From NCBI GenBank assembly GCA_003254925.1, contig QANZ01035015.1, positions 134,184 to 198,183 on the forward strand: a DNA stretch of 64,000 nucleotides. Direction: 5' to 3'. Of the stretch, positions 10,562-22,636 are shown piece by piece. The notes beneath the pieces were generated by a model, which was not told where the DNA came from, did no database searches, and saw only the letters and a list, made by a program, of their open reading frames with translations. Numbering within the stretch: position 1 is the stretch's first letter; the number at the start of each line of letters is the position of its first letter. Position numbers and translations under genes: made by a program. This DNA is from Chamaecrista fasciculata. Its lineage: Eukaryota > Streptophyta > Magnoliopsida > Fabales > Fabaceae.

Positions 10562-13500
10562 TCACACATTTGCAAAGAAATGATATGTACGGATATTGTC
10601 AACGATCAACCGAATTGCAGAAATGGTGGTTGCTACTGCGACCAAAGCAGACAGAATGATGCTGAACCAGTGCCATGCCTTCTTCTCTGTTCTTGCTGTC
10701 TTACCCTTAACCTACATATATATATATATACATACATATTAATTTATAATTTCACATGAAGAAAGAAATATACAGATCAAATTTATGAGCTAGAAATGAA
10801 TTACCTTAAGGAAAAGCATGCTGGGGAACATAAAGGTGAGAGGAACGAGGGAAAAAGAACCCAAAAAGTTGATGAAGTCACCGACGAAAGGAAATGCTGC
10901 ACTCACGAATGTGTTGCCTGAGAAGAAGAGAAGGCGTACTATAAATAAGCGTTTAAGGTTATCCCTTGAATGCATGGCCTTGTCAATGTGAAGGAATTTT
11001 GTGTCCAATGCTTCATGAATTGGTGCTACAAACATCTGCAACATCATTCACATACACTCATTCATTAATCAACCTATCATTGTCAAAACCTCAATTTGGT
11101 CCTGTATTACCCGGTAAATTTTGTTTTGATTTTTAAACTATATTTCGTTCCATTTTGGTCTTTAAATTTCTTCACTATTTCATCGTTAATTAGCCTCAAT
11201 CATGATTTCGTGTGGTTTCTTTCATTATCTCTAAACTGAATATTTATCATAACAATTTCTTTCTCAAATTGTCATAATAAGTAAGTTGGCAGAGAGAAAG
11301 AAAAATTTTCGTTCTTAAAAGGATAAATTAAAGGGTTCTTTTATCCTTCTACCAACTCAATTATTAGGACATGTATGAAAGAGAAATTGTCTAATTTAGT
11401 TGTGTAAGTTAGAAATAATGACAAAAATAAGATAGAATCATGTTATAGACTAATCGTGAAACAAATAAAAAACATTCAAAGATCAAAATGGAACAAAAAA
11501 TAATTTCGAGACCAAAACAAAAGTCGGACTAAAATGAAGGTTTAGTCTATAATTAATGGCTAAAGTGCAAATTTGGTCCTATATCTTTTGCTCAGTTCCC
11601 AATTTGGTCATGTATATTTTTTTGTTGCACTTTTGGTCTCATATCTTTGCAAAAGGTTCCAATTTGGTCTCATATCATTTTTGGTCTCATATCTTTTGGT
11701 TAGATTGCAGAATTAGTCCTATATTTTTGCAAAAAAATCAAACATTAGTTGATTCTTTTATAAAAATATGAGACCACTTCTAAACCTAACTTAAAGATAT
11801 GAGAGCAAATTTGTAACAAAAAAAATAGGGTAAATTTCACTTTGGTACCCTGTTTTATAGACCAATTCCACTTTGGTACCCTGTTCTTTCAAAAATGTCA
11901 TTTTGGTACCCTGTTCTTTCAGAAGTGACATTTTAGTACTCTGTTCTTTAGACAAAGTGACACTTTGGTACCCTAAAAAAGATAGAATAGGGTAACAAAT
12001 AGTGAAAGAACAGGGTACCAAAATGTCACTTGGTCCAAAGAACAGAGTACCAAAATGTCACTTTTGAAAGAACAGGGTACCAAAATGATATTTTTGAAAA
12101 AAACAAGGTACCAAAGTGTCACTTTTGAAAGAACAAGGTACCAAAGTGGAATTGGTCCATAAAACAGGGTACTAAAGTGGAATTTACCCAAAAAAATATG
12201 GGACTAAATTGGAACTTGACCCATAAATATGAGACCAAAAGTGAAACAAAAAATATATAAGATTAAATTAAGAATTGAGCAAAAATATAAGATCAAATTT
12301 GGTAATATAATTAATTAACAAAGTAATTACATGTTGAGAGACGATAGACTGAAGGAAGAGGAGGGCGTTGACCAGAACATTGGCCCATCTGGGCCCACTA
12401 AAGTTTTCAGGGAGGTAGACTGACACATTGGACCCATAGGCCCAATACCCAACTATGAGAATTGCATAATAGAATAGAAGGCCCACTGAATACTGTGTAT
12501 ATAAAGCCTTCCTCATGTTCTTAACAACTGGCTTCCGAAGAGTGGACTGCATCCATTCATATATATAAATATTCAATAAAAAGCATCATACAATTATGCT
12601 TCATATTCTATGTGATTAAATCATATTCAGAATTTTTTTATATTATATATTTGATGACCTGTATTTCGGGAAGTAGGCCTGAAGTGTTGCAAACGATGGT
12701 GGAAGCGATGGCACCAAAAGCACCGAACACCTTGCTTATTTCGCTTCCACTTGTGTCATAATTTCTATCTGAATTGGATTTACCTTTCAAATAGAAAAAT
12801 ACGTATTTAATTAATATTATTTTGAATGTTAGTTTTCAGTTACATCCCAAGAATTGAATATTCAAGAAATGAGACAGATAGTAATATAGTGCCTACCATC
12901 TTTGACCATTACGATGAAGGTGATGAGGATGTAGGTGAAAGAGACGATGGCAGAAGCTGCGAGCCAGTTTTTCATGGCGGAGATGGTTGGGATGAAGAAC
13001 GCAAATATGAAGTATGCTGCTCCTGTGATCACTATGTAATATTGTACTCTCAAAGGAGAGTCACTGAATTCTGAGTTGATTTCCTACATTATTATATTAT
13101 TGTTAATATTAAATGTTCATATATATATATCTAATCGTCAACTGTATGTGTGAGACTGTTAGATAAATAGATAATGTTACCTTAAGTGCTTTGCCTCCGA
13201 GGATGATGAAACCCATATTTCCAAGAAGAAGGGTCAAAAACTGGGAAGCCCATGTGATGTAATACATTTTCCTGCCTTGACATATGAATAAATATATGCA
13301 AATATATTAATCAATCATTTGTACTTTAAGCTGGTTATATAGGGCATCAAATTGGGGTTACTATGCATGGGTGAATAAAACGAATGAAAAAATTAAACAG
13401 ACCAAAAACAAATCCCATAAGATCTCTGTATCTGATGAATCTGTGGCCTTGAATGTTTTGAAAAGCTGCCAAGAGCCAATTAGCATAGGCAGTGTAAAAT

Positions 13501-13834
13501 CCCACAACAATAAGGCATACAACACCCCATTTCCATCCCAATGGTACCATAACCAGATTCGAGAAAGTCATGATCCATCCACAATTGAAGCTCGTTACCA
13601 ATAGCAACCCCACTTGTTGCCACGAATCTGCAAATTAAAATTAATATATGATTAAACTATAACATAAAAATAAAACATTTTGAAGTTATGTATGTATGTA
13701 AATAACCAAGTATATATCTTACCATGGTCAACGGTGTGAGCAGAAGCAGGTATGACAGCATTATCATCAACTTTAGTGGCATTTTGAAGGTCCTGTTCGA
13801 TGTTCAGAGCTTTGACTCCTCCTTCCTCATCCAT
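10562..13834 (-). CDS. PROT: Proline-transporter-like amino acid permease, copy A
   Basis: Eight exons on the minus strand: 13723-13834, 13403-13627, 13181-13275, 12897-13083, 12659-12783, 12331-12546, 10805-11035 and 10562-10711. They join in frame into 446 aa, about the normal size for the AAAP (amino acid/auxin permease) family. The N-terminus up to about residue 37 is hydrophilic. After it come about ten hydrophobic segments, among them VGLLLVTSFNCGW and VPLGWKWGVVCL. The RYRDL motif at 102-106, GFIILGGKALK, SGLLPEIQ and GYWAYGS match the ProT subfamily, whose known members carry proline, betaine or GABA with protons across the plasma membrane. The ATG at 13834 is conserved in all three copies. 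Substrate is not provable from sequence. Intron 6 is filled by nested foldback elements. Confidence 0.9.
11088..11548. mobile_element. Foldback repeat in permease A intron 6
   Basis: Opposed arms carry AATTTGGTCC / TTTTGGTC units at about 11093-11165 and their complement (GATCAAAATGGAAC, GACCAAAAC) at about 11475-11545. The ends are not sharply defined. The body resembles the elements at 31024-31532, 45713-46301 and 58328-58859. Confidence 0.55.
11568..12305. mobile_element. Foldback element (outer), interrupted by a second one
   Basis: The left arm has GCAAATTTGGTCCTATATC and further 'TTTGGTC' units to about 11760. The right arm, from about 12200 to 12305, has their complement (GACCAAAAGTGAAAC, ATAAGATCAAATTTGG). 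The middle is occupied by the inner element at 11828-12189. Confidence 0.6.
11828..12189. mobile_element. Inner foldback MITE with a perfect 9 bp target duplication
   Basis: A 362 bp palindromic element starts GGGTAAATTTCACTTTGG and ends in the complement. Each arm repeats CACTTTGGTACCCTGTTCTT-like units four to five times. AAAAAAATA flanks both sides (11819-11827 and 12190-12198), an exact 9 bp duplication, though of low complexity. Confidence 0.75.
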
Positions 13835-14420
13835 GGTGCTTATACTATACACAAACAGTATCAATCCTGAATCTCGATCTGTTTTCAAAATAGAAAGACA
13901 GAGAGCGATTATGGGATTGGTTATATAATAAAAAACAAGTTAAGGTAGTGGATTAGTTGTTGATGCTCGAGATCCAACTTGAAGAATATATTTAAATAGA
14001 GGATTCTGTGGAAGCAAGCATACATAATTAATTTGGATTAGATGTGATTAATTAAAACTTAATTAGAAGGGGCCAAATTGAAACGGCGCCGTTTTGATGG
14101 AGGACGCTTCTGAAATTTCAACGATAGAATATTATTTTATTATGACGCTATTATTGCGACTATCGCATTTGCCAATTGGCTCGAACACAGTCACACTATC
14201 AGCCAAAAAAGCCATTACCTAAGCTCATCCTTTTCATTTCGCCTTTCACACATTTGACAACCAAAATGATGAATTATTTTATTGAATTCCAACATATCAT
14301 GTCACGTTGGCTTTTCTTATAAGTTACTATAATTATTGTCGTTACTACGCGTCGTTTATTCAAAATTGCCTCACCCAATTATTCTTATGAACAAAATTTA
14401 ACATTAAATGTCACGGATAT

Positions 14421-14605
14421 GGATCCTCTGCATTTTGATTTGCTGCATTTTTGTGCATTTTAGGGAGATAAAGGAAGAGGTAGAGAGAGAAAATGTGGGT
14501 CCCACATATTTATTATTTTATGGGACCCACACTTTCTCTCTCTACTTCTTTCTTTATCTCTCTAAACTGCACAGAAAATGCAGAGGATGAGAATGCAGAG
14601 GATCC
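14421..14605. mobile_element. Short foldback MITE
   Basis: A 185 bp near-perfect hairpin: it begins GGATCCTCTGCATTTT, ends AATGCAGAGGATCC, and has a GTGGGTCCCAC / GTGGGACCCAC-type core. There is no coding capacity. Confidence 0.75.
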
Positions 14606-15105
14606 ACTTCCAAATGTCACATGGTTGTGATATTTTTTTTTTTAATACAAATGGTTGTGGTATTTTAATAAAACGTGACTGTGAACAGTAACAAATTTTA
14701 TAGCACAAATAAATATCAACCCTTTTCCCTTCCCATTTGGACAGTCAACCTTCGGAACACGTGATCTGTGAACAATGAACAAAAAAAGAATGGGTCATAC
14801 TATCATAGTATCATAGTGTTCATCGCAAAAACTCTCTCCTTATTCCCTAGGATCCCACCCCATGATGAATTCTCAATTTTGCCCCTTCCCCATCTCTCTC
14901 ACCTTTTTCCTTTTTATTATCTCTGTGCCTAGGCCCTAGATAATATATAATTATATATGATATGGAATGGAAGGAAAAACCATACATACTACACATATAT
15001 GGACATCCTTATCAACCACCAAAATACCAAGTTAAAAGTTCACTTTAATTTCAGGTTTAACTATGGGTTGAGTACAGCTACAATGTTACAACCTTTTTTT
15101 TGTTT

Positions 15106-15936
15106 TGCCAAAATCCTATTTTGGATTCTAATGTTTATCCTAAGTTCTGTTTTGATCCCTAATATTTTTTTGTTCCATTTTGGTCCTTAGTATTTCATAG
15201 AAGTCTTGTTTTGGCCCTTAACTATTGAATGTGGTAATTTTTTTAGTCATTTTAAATCCAAATGCGACAAACGCGGAGCTACGAGTTACAATTGATGAGT
15301 TATTTTTTTGCTCAGTTGGAATCATCAACAAACGAGATCAAGTTGGACATGAAAACTGGGCTGCTTATTCTATGAAGTTAGTCATATCTCTCTCAATTCA
15401 AGTTTGATATATAATGTGACGAAATCCTTGCTACGAGTTAATCTTGATGAGTTTTTCCTCTGTCTAGTTGGGACCATTAACAAACGAGATCAAATAATAC
15501 TCCGAAAATTGATATTGATGTTCTGACCAAACTCACTTTTCGAGTATTATTTGACCTCTTTTTCCAATGGCCTCAATTGGATTGAGAGAAAACTCGTCAA
15601 AAGTAACTTAAAACGAGAGAGATATGATCAAATTTATAAAACAAGCAGATCATTTTTGGGCTCATTTTCATGTCTGATTTAACCTCATTTGCCAATGACT
15701 CTGATTAGGTAAACGAAGTACTCATTAAATTTAACACATAACTCTAATTTCATTGCATTCGGGTTTGAAACGATATAGATATGACCACATCAATAGTTAA
15801 GAACCAATTATGAAACTTACTAAGGACCAAAATGAAACTATTGAGAAATATTAAGGACTAGAATGAAACAAAAAAAATATTAGGAACCAAAACAGAATTC
15901 AAGATAAATATTAAGAACCAAAATAAGGTTGTGGCC
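15106..15936. mobile_element. Mutator-type foldback element
   Basis: The left end is GCCAAAATCCTATTTTGG and the right end is its complement (CCAAAATAAGGTTGTGGCC), with several 'TTTTGGTCC' units in each arm. The interior carries the 'atatctctc...aactcgtagct' repeat in both orientations. The flanks are poly-T, so a target duplication cannot be judged. Confidence 0.65.
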
Positions 15937-16597
15937 TTTTTTTTGGTGGAACCAAACGATATAGATATGGCCGCTTTTCGTTGTTTAAAAAGTGAACACA
16001 ACACAAGACAAAGTGGAATATACAGTGAAGTTAACTATAATATATGACAAAGAAAAATTAATTTTTTATACTTAAAATTAAGATTAGGGCTTCTTTGGGT
16101 GGCCATTATCTTTTCATTACAATTTCATTATCCCCATTTTCATTATATAACTTAAGCTACAGTGCTATATAGGTGTTTGTTTTCCAATTATAAAGTCATT
16201 ACAAAAATATCACTTCATTACAAACTCATTTCATTACATATTTCATATCCAATTACTAACATACCCCAACTCAAATACCTATAATTACCTATACTCTNAG
16301 GAAACTTTTTTTTTTTTGGACTGAAGAAAGGAAACTTTAATTAGCAAGCCGACAATGCAAGTCCTAGGTTATTTATTCGGCGGAAAAGAAAAAAAATCCT
16401 AAGTTGTTGAATGTTGAGTCATCATAACAAAATTTCATTTGTTTCGACCTCATACTACACGACCCATTACGTACACTACATTTTCCGCATTATATAGCAT
16501 AATCTCAAAAAATAACTCACGCCATTCATCGACTTAAATAATAACACAAGGTTTTGGAAAGCCTATTCTATTATAGTGACTTTCTTAATTATATGAA

Positions 16598-19500
16598 TCA
16601 CACATCGGCAAAAAAATGATATGTACGGATATTATCAACAATCAACCGAAGTGCAGAAATGGTGGTTGCTACAGTTAGCAAAGCAGACACAATGATGCTC
16701 AACCAATGCCATGCCTTCTTCTCTCTTCTTGCTGTATTCCCCTTCACCTATATATATATACAAATTAAATGGGATTCTTCAATTAAGTTTCATACAACAA
16801 TAATAAGGAGAAAAATAAAAAATGGAGATTTGATGAAATTGATGAGAAAGAACCTTAAGGAAGATCATGCTGGGAAACATAAANGATCATGCTAGGAAAC
16901 ATAAACGTGAGAGGAAGGACGGAGAAAGAACCCAACAAGTTGATGAAGTCACCGATGAAAGGAAATGCTGCACTTACGAGTGCACTGATTGAAAAGAAGA
17001 GAAAGCGTACTATAAATAAGCGTTTCAAGTTGTCCTTTGAATTAATGGCCTTGTTAATGTCCAGGAATCTAGTGTCCAATGCCTCATGAATTGGTGCTAA
17101 ATACATCTGCAACACCATTCATTCATTCATTTCCCAAAATTACTTCATTAATTAAATATATAAACCTTCATTCTAAATATGAGTAAACTAGTATTTTTGT
17201 CAATATATTATATGGTCATGATCAAGTTAGTCCCTGGTCTATATTGAAATACTCAATCCCTAAAATGACTAAATCACAATAAGTCATAAATCTTCAAGGG
17301 CATTTAGTACACAAATTGAAAAATATATTAGTCCTAGGATTAAAAAGATAGTCCTAGCCTCCTAGGATTCTTACACTCTCAACAGTAGCTTAGTCATCCT
17401 ATGAAATTGCAATTTTTAAATCCCACCTAATTAATTAAGGGGGTGAGATTACTCTAATCTTATTGTTGGAGATTATTTATTCTAAATAAAATGACTAAAT
17501 TACCTTTATCAACCCTAATTAATTTTTGTTCTACTGACTCTTTTGATTAATTATATTTGAGTGGTGACTTTTTCATATTGTCAAAAATTTTATTCCTAAG
17601 AATCACATTTCAGAAATCAGAATAAAAGAACAATTTGTATACTAAATGTTCCCTTAGAGACTAATCATCAATAATTTAAAATCTTAAGGATCAAAATAGT
17701 AGTAATTATATGATTTATAGAATAAATTGATATTTTATTTTTCTTAAAATAATGAAGGAAGTAAATTACATGTTGGGTGACAACAGACTGAAGGAAGAGG
17801 AGAGCGTTGACCACAACATTGGCCCATCTGGGCCCACTAAAGCTTTCAGGTAGGTAGACTGAGACATTGGACCCATAGGCCCAATACCCAACAATGATAA
17901 GCCCGTAATAGAATAGCAGGCCCACTGAATACTGCGTATACAAAGCCTTTCTCATGTTCGTTACTGCTGGGTTCCGAAGAGTCGACTGCATACATTCACA
18001 TATATGATTATTCAATAAAACCATAATTTACTATGCTTCCTGTTCTATGAAATCATATTTAGAGTTTAGCCAAAGTGTAATTTTGGTCATTTATCTTTTG
18101 AGTAAGTTACAATCTAATCTTTATTTTTTTATTGTGATTTTATATAATATCTTTTTTAAAAGTTTTTACTCTTTAGTCCCGATGACTAAACGTTGTCATA
18201 TTTAGTTCACTTTAAGTCTAATTACCACAAGTTTGGAGCCCCAACTTATTCTTGACAAATTATTTCTTTGTCAGGTTGGGAGCGTTAGCAAACAAGGTCA
18301 AATTGGACTCCAAAAGCGAGTTATTCATTTCATAGTAAAAAAAAGTGAAATTAGTTAACCTCTTTTGTTTCAAATCCAATTGTAACGAGTTCGAAGTTAT
18401 GTGTTACTTTTGATAAATCCTTTTTTCTGTTCAGTTGATACCGTCAGCAAATGAGGTCGAATCGAGTCCTAAAGTGGTTGTGGATCCAAAATGTGAAAAA
18501 TGATGGAAAACCCCTATCGAACTCGATTTGACCTCATTTGTAGACATTTCTAACTAGAGATAAAATAAATTCATCAAAGATAACTCGTAGCTCCGAACTC
18601 GTCATAATCAGACTTGAAGCGGGAAAGATATGACAAATTTTGCTTGTTTGACTATGGAACGAGTGTCTCATTTTTGAAGTCCAATTTGACTGTGTTTACT
18701 CACGGCTTCAACTAGACAAATTTAAAGAAACTACTCATCAAGAGTAACATGTAGTTCTAAACTTGTCACTATCAGATTTTAAACAAGAGAGATATAATCA
18801 CATTCACTGATTGAAACGAAGGAGTAAAACTTTTAAAAAAGGACAGAAGACTAAAATCATAGAATTTTTTTTTAAAAAAAGGCTAGATTGCAATTTATCC
18901 CAATTTTTTTTTTGGCCTGAATTTATTCCAAATTAAAAATAAAGAATCAAAATTACACATGGCTTATACTTTTATGGGTCCTTCTAACATGTGCCCTAAG
19001 GTTTCTTACTTTATTTTGATCGGTCAAGTGAGTTTTCAAACATTAAAAATTATCTTTTAAATGAATTTTCGTAGATTTCAAGATATGAGATGCTCTACTA
19101 ACCAATCAGAAGAGTACCTAAGAGTATATGTTAGATAAATCCTACTTTTATTACATATGTGTCGTAATATGATAACCTGTATTTCGGGAAGTAGGGCTGA
19201 AGTGTTGGCAACGATGATGGTAGAGATAGCACCAAAAGCATTAAACATTTTGCTCACTTCACTTCCGCTTATGTCATAATTTCTATCTGAATTGGATTTA
19301 CCTTCCAAATAGAAATACATATTTCATTTTCTCTGCAGAATATATATTCAAAGAATGAGAAAGAATAATATTAATATTATGCACAGTGCGTACCATCTTT
19401 GACCACAACGATGAAGGTGATGAGGATGTAGGTGAAGGAGACGATGGCAGAAGCTACGAGGGAGTTTTTCATGGCGGAGAGGGTTGGGATGTAGAAGGCG

Positions 19501-22149
19501 AATATGATGTATGCTGCTCCTGTGATCACTATGTAATATTGCAGCCTCAATGGAGAGTCACTGAATTCTGAATTGATCTCCTGCATTTGCATTTATTTTA
19601 TGGGTAAATTACATAAAAGAGTACATGTAATTTGACTAGTTTGTATTTTAAAATCCTGTCTTCAAAAGTTTTCAATCAAGTGTATTATAATTTGTGTCCT
19701 TAGCATTTTGAAGTCCGTGTTTTTTTTTTCCATAAAAAAATTAATAGCACCTTAGATTGTCACATGTCAGCATGTGACTCAGTAAAAAATAAAATTACTT
19801 ACTCAAATTAGCTCCTGTGAACCCTAATTTTTTGAAATCTTGTTTAGAAAACTTGAGAAACATTTTCTGCAAATCAATTTTATGATAAACATCCCTTTTG
19901 GCTGAAAATTTGAAGTTCATGTTTTAGGGTTCAAAGGTATGAAGTTATTGATGGATTTGAATTAGCATGTGTTTAGCCAAATTTGAGATCAGTGATTTCA
20001 TTGTTTCATTGAGGGGTTAGTCTATGATGTAAAGTGGGGTATGAATGCAATTAGTAATGTGACTATGTGACTATATACATAGTTATGATTGGTTAAAAAA
20101 ATTATCCTTTTTTTTATAATTATTTTTTAGCATTAAATTACTTAAAAGATTGAGATTATACCACCATGCAATTGTATACATATACCCCACTTTGCATTTT
20201 AGAATTTCCCTAAGATAATGTTGTTTGTCAAACGTTGCTAGAAAAGGCATTATGCAGGTTGGACCGACCGATCTGCTTGGTTATGAGTTGGGTAATTTGA
20301 CTCGATCTGAGATTGAAGATAACCTCTTTGAACTGAGGTTATGACGATGGTGGTGGTGGTGGTGAAGATGATGGTGAATGAAGGACTTTGAGTTGAGTGA
20401 CCAAAACGGAACTTTGAGCAAAATTAAGGGACCAAAATTAGACTTTGACGCAAAAAAATTGTCGTTAGGATATAATTGACAACAATGTGAAACGTTGGGG
20501 GGACAACTGACACAAAACATATGTTGGGGACATAGCTAAAACTGACCTCAAACATCAGGGGCACCAACAGATCTTTGTCTAAGACAAATATTACAAACCA
20601 AAATGAGATTTTTACCTCATTTCGTCAATATTTTTTGGGTAAATTACACATAAGGTCTCTGTGGTTTGGTCCATTTACAAAAATGGTCCCTGTGATTTAA
20701 AAAGTTGAAATAAGGGTTTGTGGTTTGCTCTGTTAACAAAAAGAGTCCTAAGATATATTTTCGTCCAAAATTTGACGGAAATCTTCGTTAAAATACTATT
20801 TTAAGACCCTAACTATTAATTTTTATGCGTTTAACTCTCTATTTGTATGAGAAAAGGACTTTGACAAAAATAAAAGTTTCATGGTAATGAAAAGAAAAGA
20901 TAGTTTGTGTCAAAGTCCTTATCTCATAAAATAGGGAGTCAAACGCATAAAAATAATAGTTAGGGTCTTAAAATAGTATTTTAACCGAGATTTTTGTTAA
21001 ATTTTGGACGAAAATATACATCAGGGCCCTTTTTGTTAACGGAGCAAATCACATGCTCTTATTTGCAACTTTTTAAATTACAGGGACCCTTTCTATAAAT
21101 GAATCAAACCACATAGACCCTTCTGTGTAGTTTACCTTTATTTTTTTATGGAACAAAACTTCAGTACCTCCAAAGTGTTAACAATACAAACCACATTTCA
21201 CTCGATTGAAAACTTTTTAACCATACGATACCAAGTGCAAATTGGCCAAACTAAAAGTAATCTTTCTATAATTTACCTTTATTTTATTAATTAATTCATT
21301 AATTAATTTTCACTTGCCGTGTCGTTCTCATCAGTTAGATATTATTAACAGATAGTGTTAATTAATTAATTACCTTGAGTGCTTTGCCACCGAAGATGAT
21401 CATGGCCATATTTCCTAGAACAAGGGTCAAAAACTGGGAAGCCCATGTGATGTGATACAGTTTCCTGCCTTTGACGTATCAATACATATAATTCAATAGC
21501 AGGTAGTGTTTCATGTGATTTAAATGGAGAACTAATTAAGGTTGACATTAGAGAAATATGATTGTGAGTGAATTAATGAATTATAAAAAAAAAATGAAAA
21601 CGTACTGACCAAAAACATATCCCATGAGGTCTCTGTATCTGATGAATCTGTGACCATCAATGAAATGAAAAGCTGCTAAAAGCCAATTAGCATAGGCAGT
21701 GTAAAATCCCACAAGAATGAGGCATAACACACCCCATTTCCATCCCAATGGCACCATTATCAGATTTGAGTAACTCATGATCCATCCACAATTGAAGCTC
21801 GTTACCAGCAGTAATCCCACTTGTTGCCACGAATCTAAAAATGAATTCAACATTAATTTAAGGCAAAATTATCATTTTGGTCCCCAAACTTAACACCAAA
21901 TATTGTTTTCAGTCTTTTTCTACCATCAATTTCATGAATAATATTTCACATTTTGGTCAATTTTGTTTAAAAAATCAATAGTATTGTCTCCATTTTCACA
22001 TCTTTCACAAACTATGAAGGTTATAAATGTATACCATGATCAACGGTGTGAGCAGAAGAGGGTGTGACAGTATTAATATCATCAACTTTGGTGGCATTTT
22101 GACTGTCCTGTTCGATCCTCAGAACTGTGCCTTCTCCCTCCACATCCAT
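16598..22149 (-). CDS. PROT: Proline-transporter-like amino acid permease, copy B
   Basis: Eight exons, minus strand: 22035-22149, 21610-21834, 21374-21468, 19394-19580, 19177-19301, 17770-17985, 16854-17106 and 16598-16747. The structure equals copies A and C, with one more codon in exon 1. Exon 7 is 22 bases longer than in its sisters. The excess is an N at 16884 plus a repeat of the preceding 21 bases, so I read it as an assembly join rather than a true frameshift; without it the protein would be 447 aa. RYRDL, the GKALK motif and GYWAYGS are all kept. Introns 3 and 5 are long and hold foldback repeats. Exon 8 is almost identical to that of copy C although exon 7 is clearly different. Function as for copy A; an expressed, intact state is likely but unproven. 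Confidence 0.85.
16884..16884. other. Single-N join inside exon 7 of permease B
   Basis: GATCATGCTGGGAAACATAAA before the N is repeated after it with one change. The same bases occur once only in the sister genes, so the extra 22 positions look like an unmerged overlap. Confidence 0.8.
18066..18910. mobile_element. Foldback repeat in permease B intron 5
   Basis: The left side reads GCCAAAGTGTAATTTTGGTC and the right side, near 18840-18900, has a partial complement (GACTAAAATCATAG, GGCTAGATTGC). The interior is the 'atatctctc/aactcgtagct' repeat family, also seen at 480-1030 and 15220-15800. The ends are approximate. Confidence 0.5.
20637..21136. mobile_element. Foldback MITE in permease B intron 3
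   Basis: About 500 bp. The left end is GGGTAAATTACACATAAGG and the right end CTGTGTAGTTTACC. Long arms share CCTAACTATTAATTTTTATG and its complement near 20815 and 20950. There is no coding capacity. Confidence 0.7.
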
Positions 22150-22636
22150 GGAGCTTAATAATTATGCAATCAATCCTTAGTGTTTCTGGGTTAATACAAA
22201 ATAGTACTAAAATATGTCAAGGTTAGGCAGTGAAGTAATTGTTTTGGGGCTTTGCAACTTGAAGAGTATTACTCTTATATTTGATAAAGGGTTTTGTGGA
22301 AAGCCTACACATTATTTCACACATTAATTGCATGGGATTTGTTGTTTTTTTAACACATTTTTAAAAGGCGAAAGAATAGTTCGCTCTTGCTCACCCGTAG
22401 GAAGCATAATCATATGATGCTTTATATTCGCAGTATAAAATGGGCCTACGGGTCCAATGTGTAATTTATTTTGTTTTAAAAAATTTACGACTTTATTGCA
22501 ATTTAGTCAATATAGAAACTGAGTTGTACAATAATCAAAATATTTATTGAGGAATTATCCTGGAATAAGTTATAAATTTGTTCAGGGTTTTCAAATCAAA
22601 AGCCTATTGCATTATATAGTAACTTTCTTACAAGAA
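22150..22636. other. Intergenic between permease copies B and C
   Basis: About 490 bases that must hold the copy B promoter and the copy C 3' UTR. No other feature is seen. Confidence 0.5.

Larger units (their letters stand above)
13835..16597. other. Intergenic between permease copies A and B
   Basis: 13835-14400 should hold the promoter of copy A. 14421-14605 and 15106-15936 are foldback elements listed separately. 16088 begins a MITE-like end (GGGCTTCTTTGGG) that runs into a single N at 16298, so its other end is not seen. No gene is visible. Confidence 0.5.

Noticed and set aside
12862-13053. Short ORFs on the strand opposite the permease exons, and similar opposite-strand frames in GLOX and SEO exons
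   Set aside because: They are antisense shadows of conserved exons; the coding strand explains all conservation.
16854-17106. Permease copy B as a frameshifted pseudogene
   Set aside because: The only fault is a repeat of 21 bases next to an N, the pattern of an unmerged assembly overlap.
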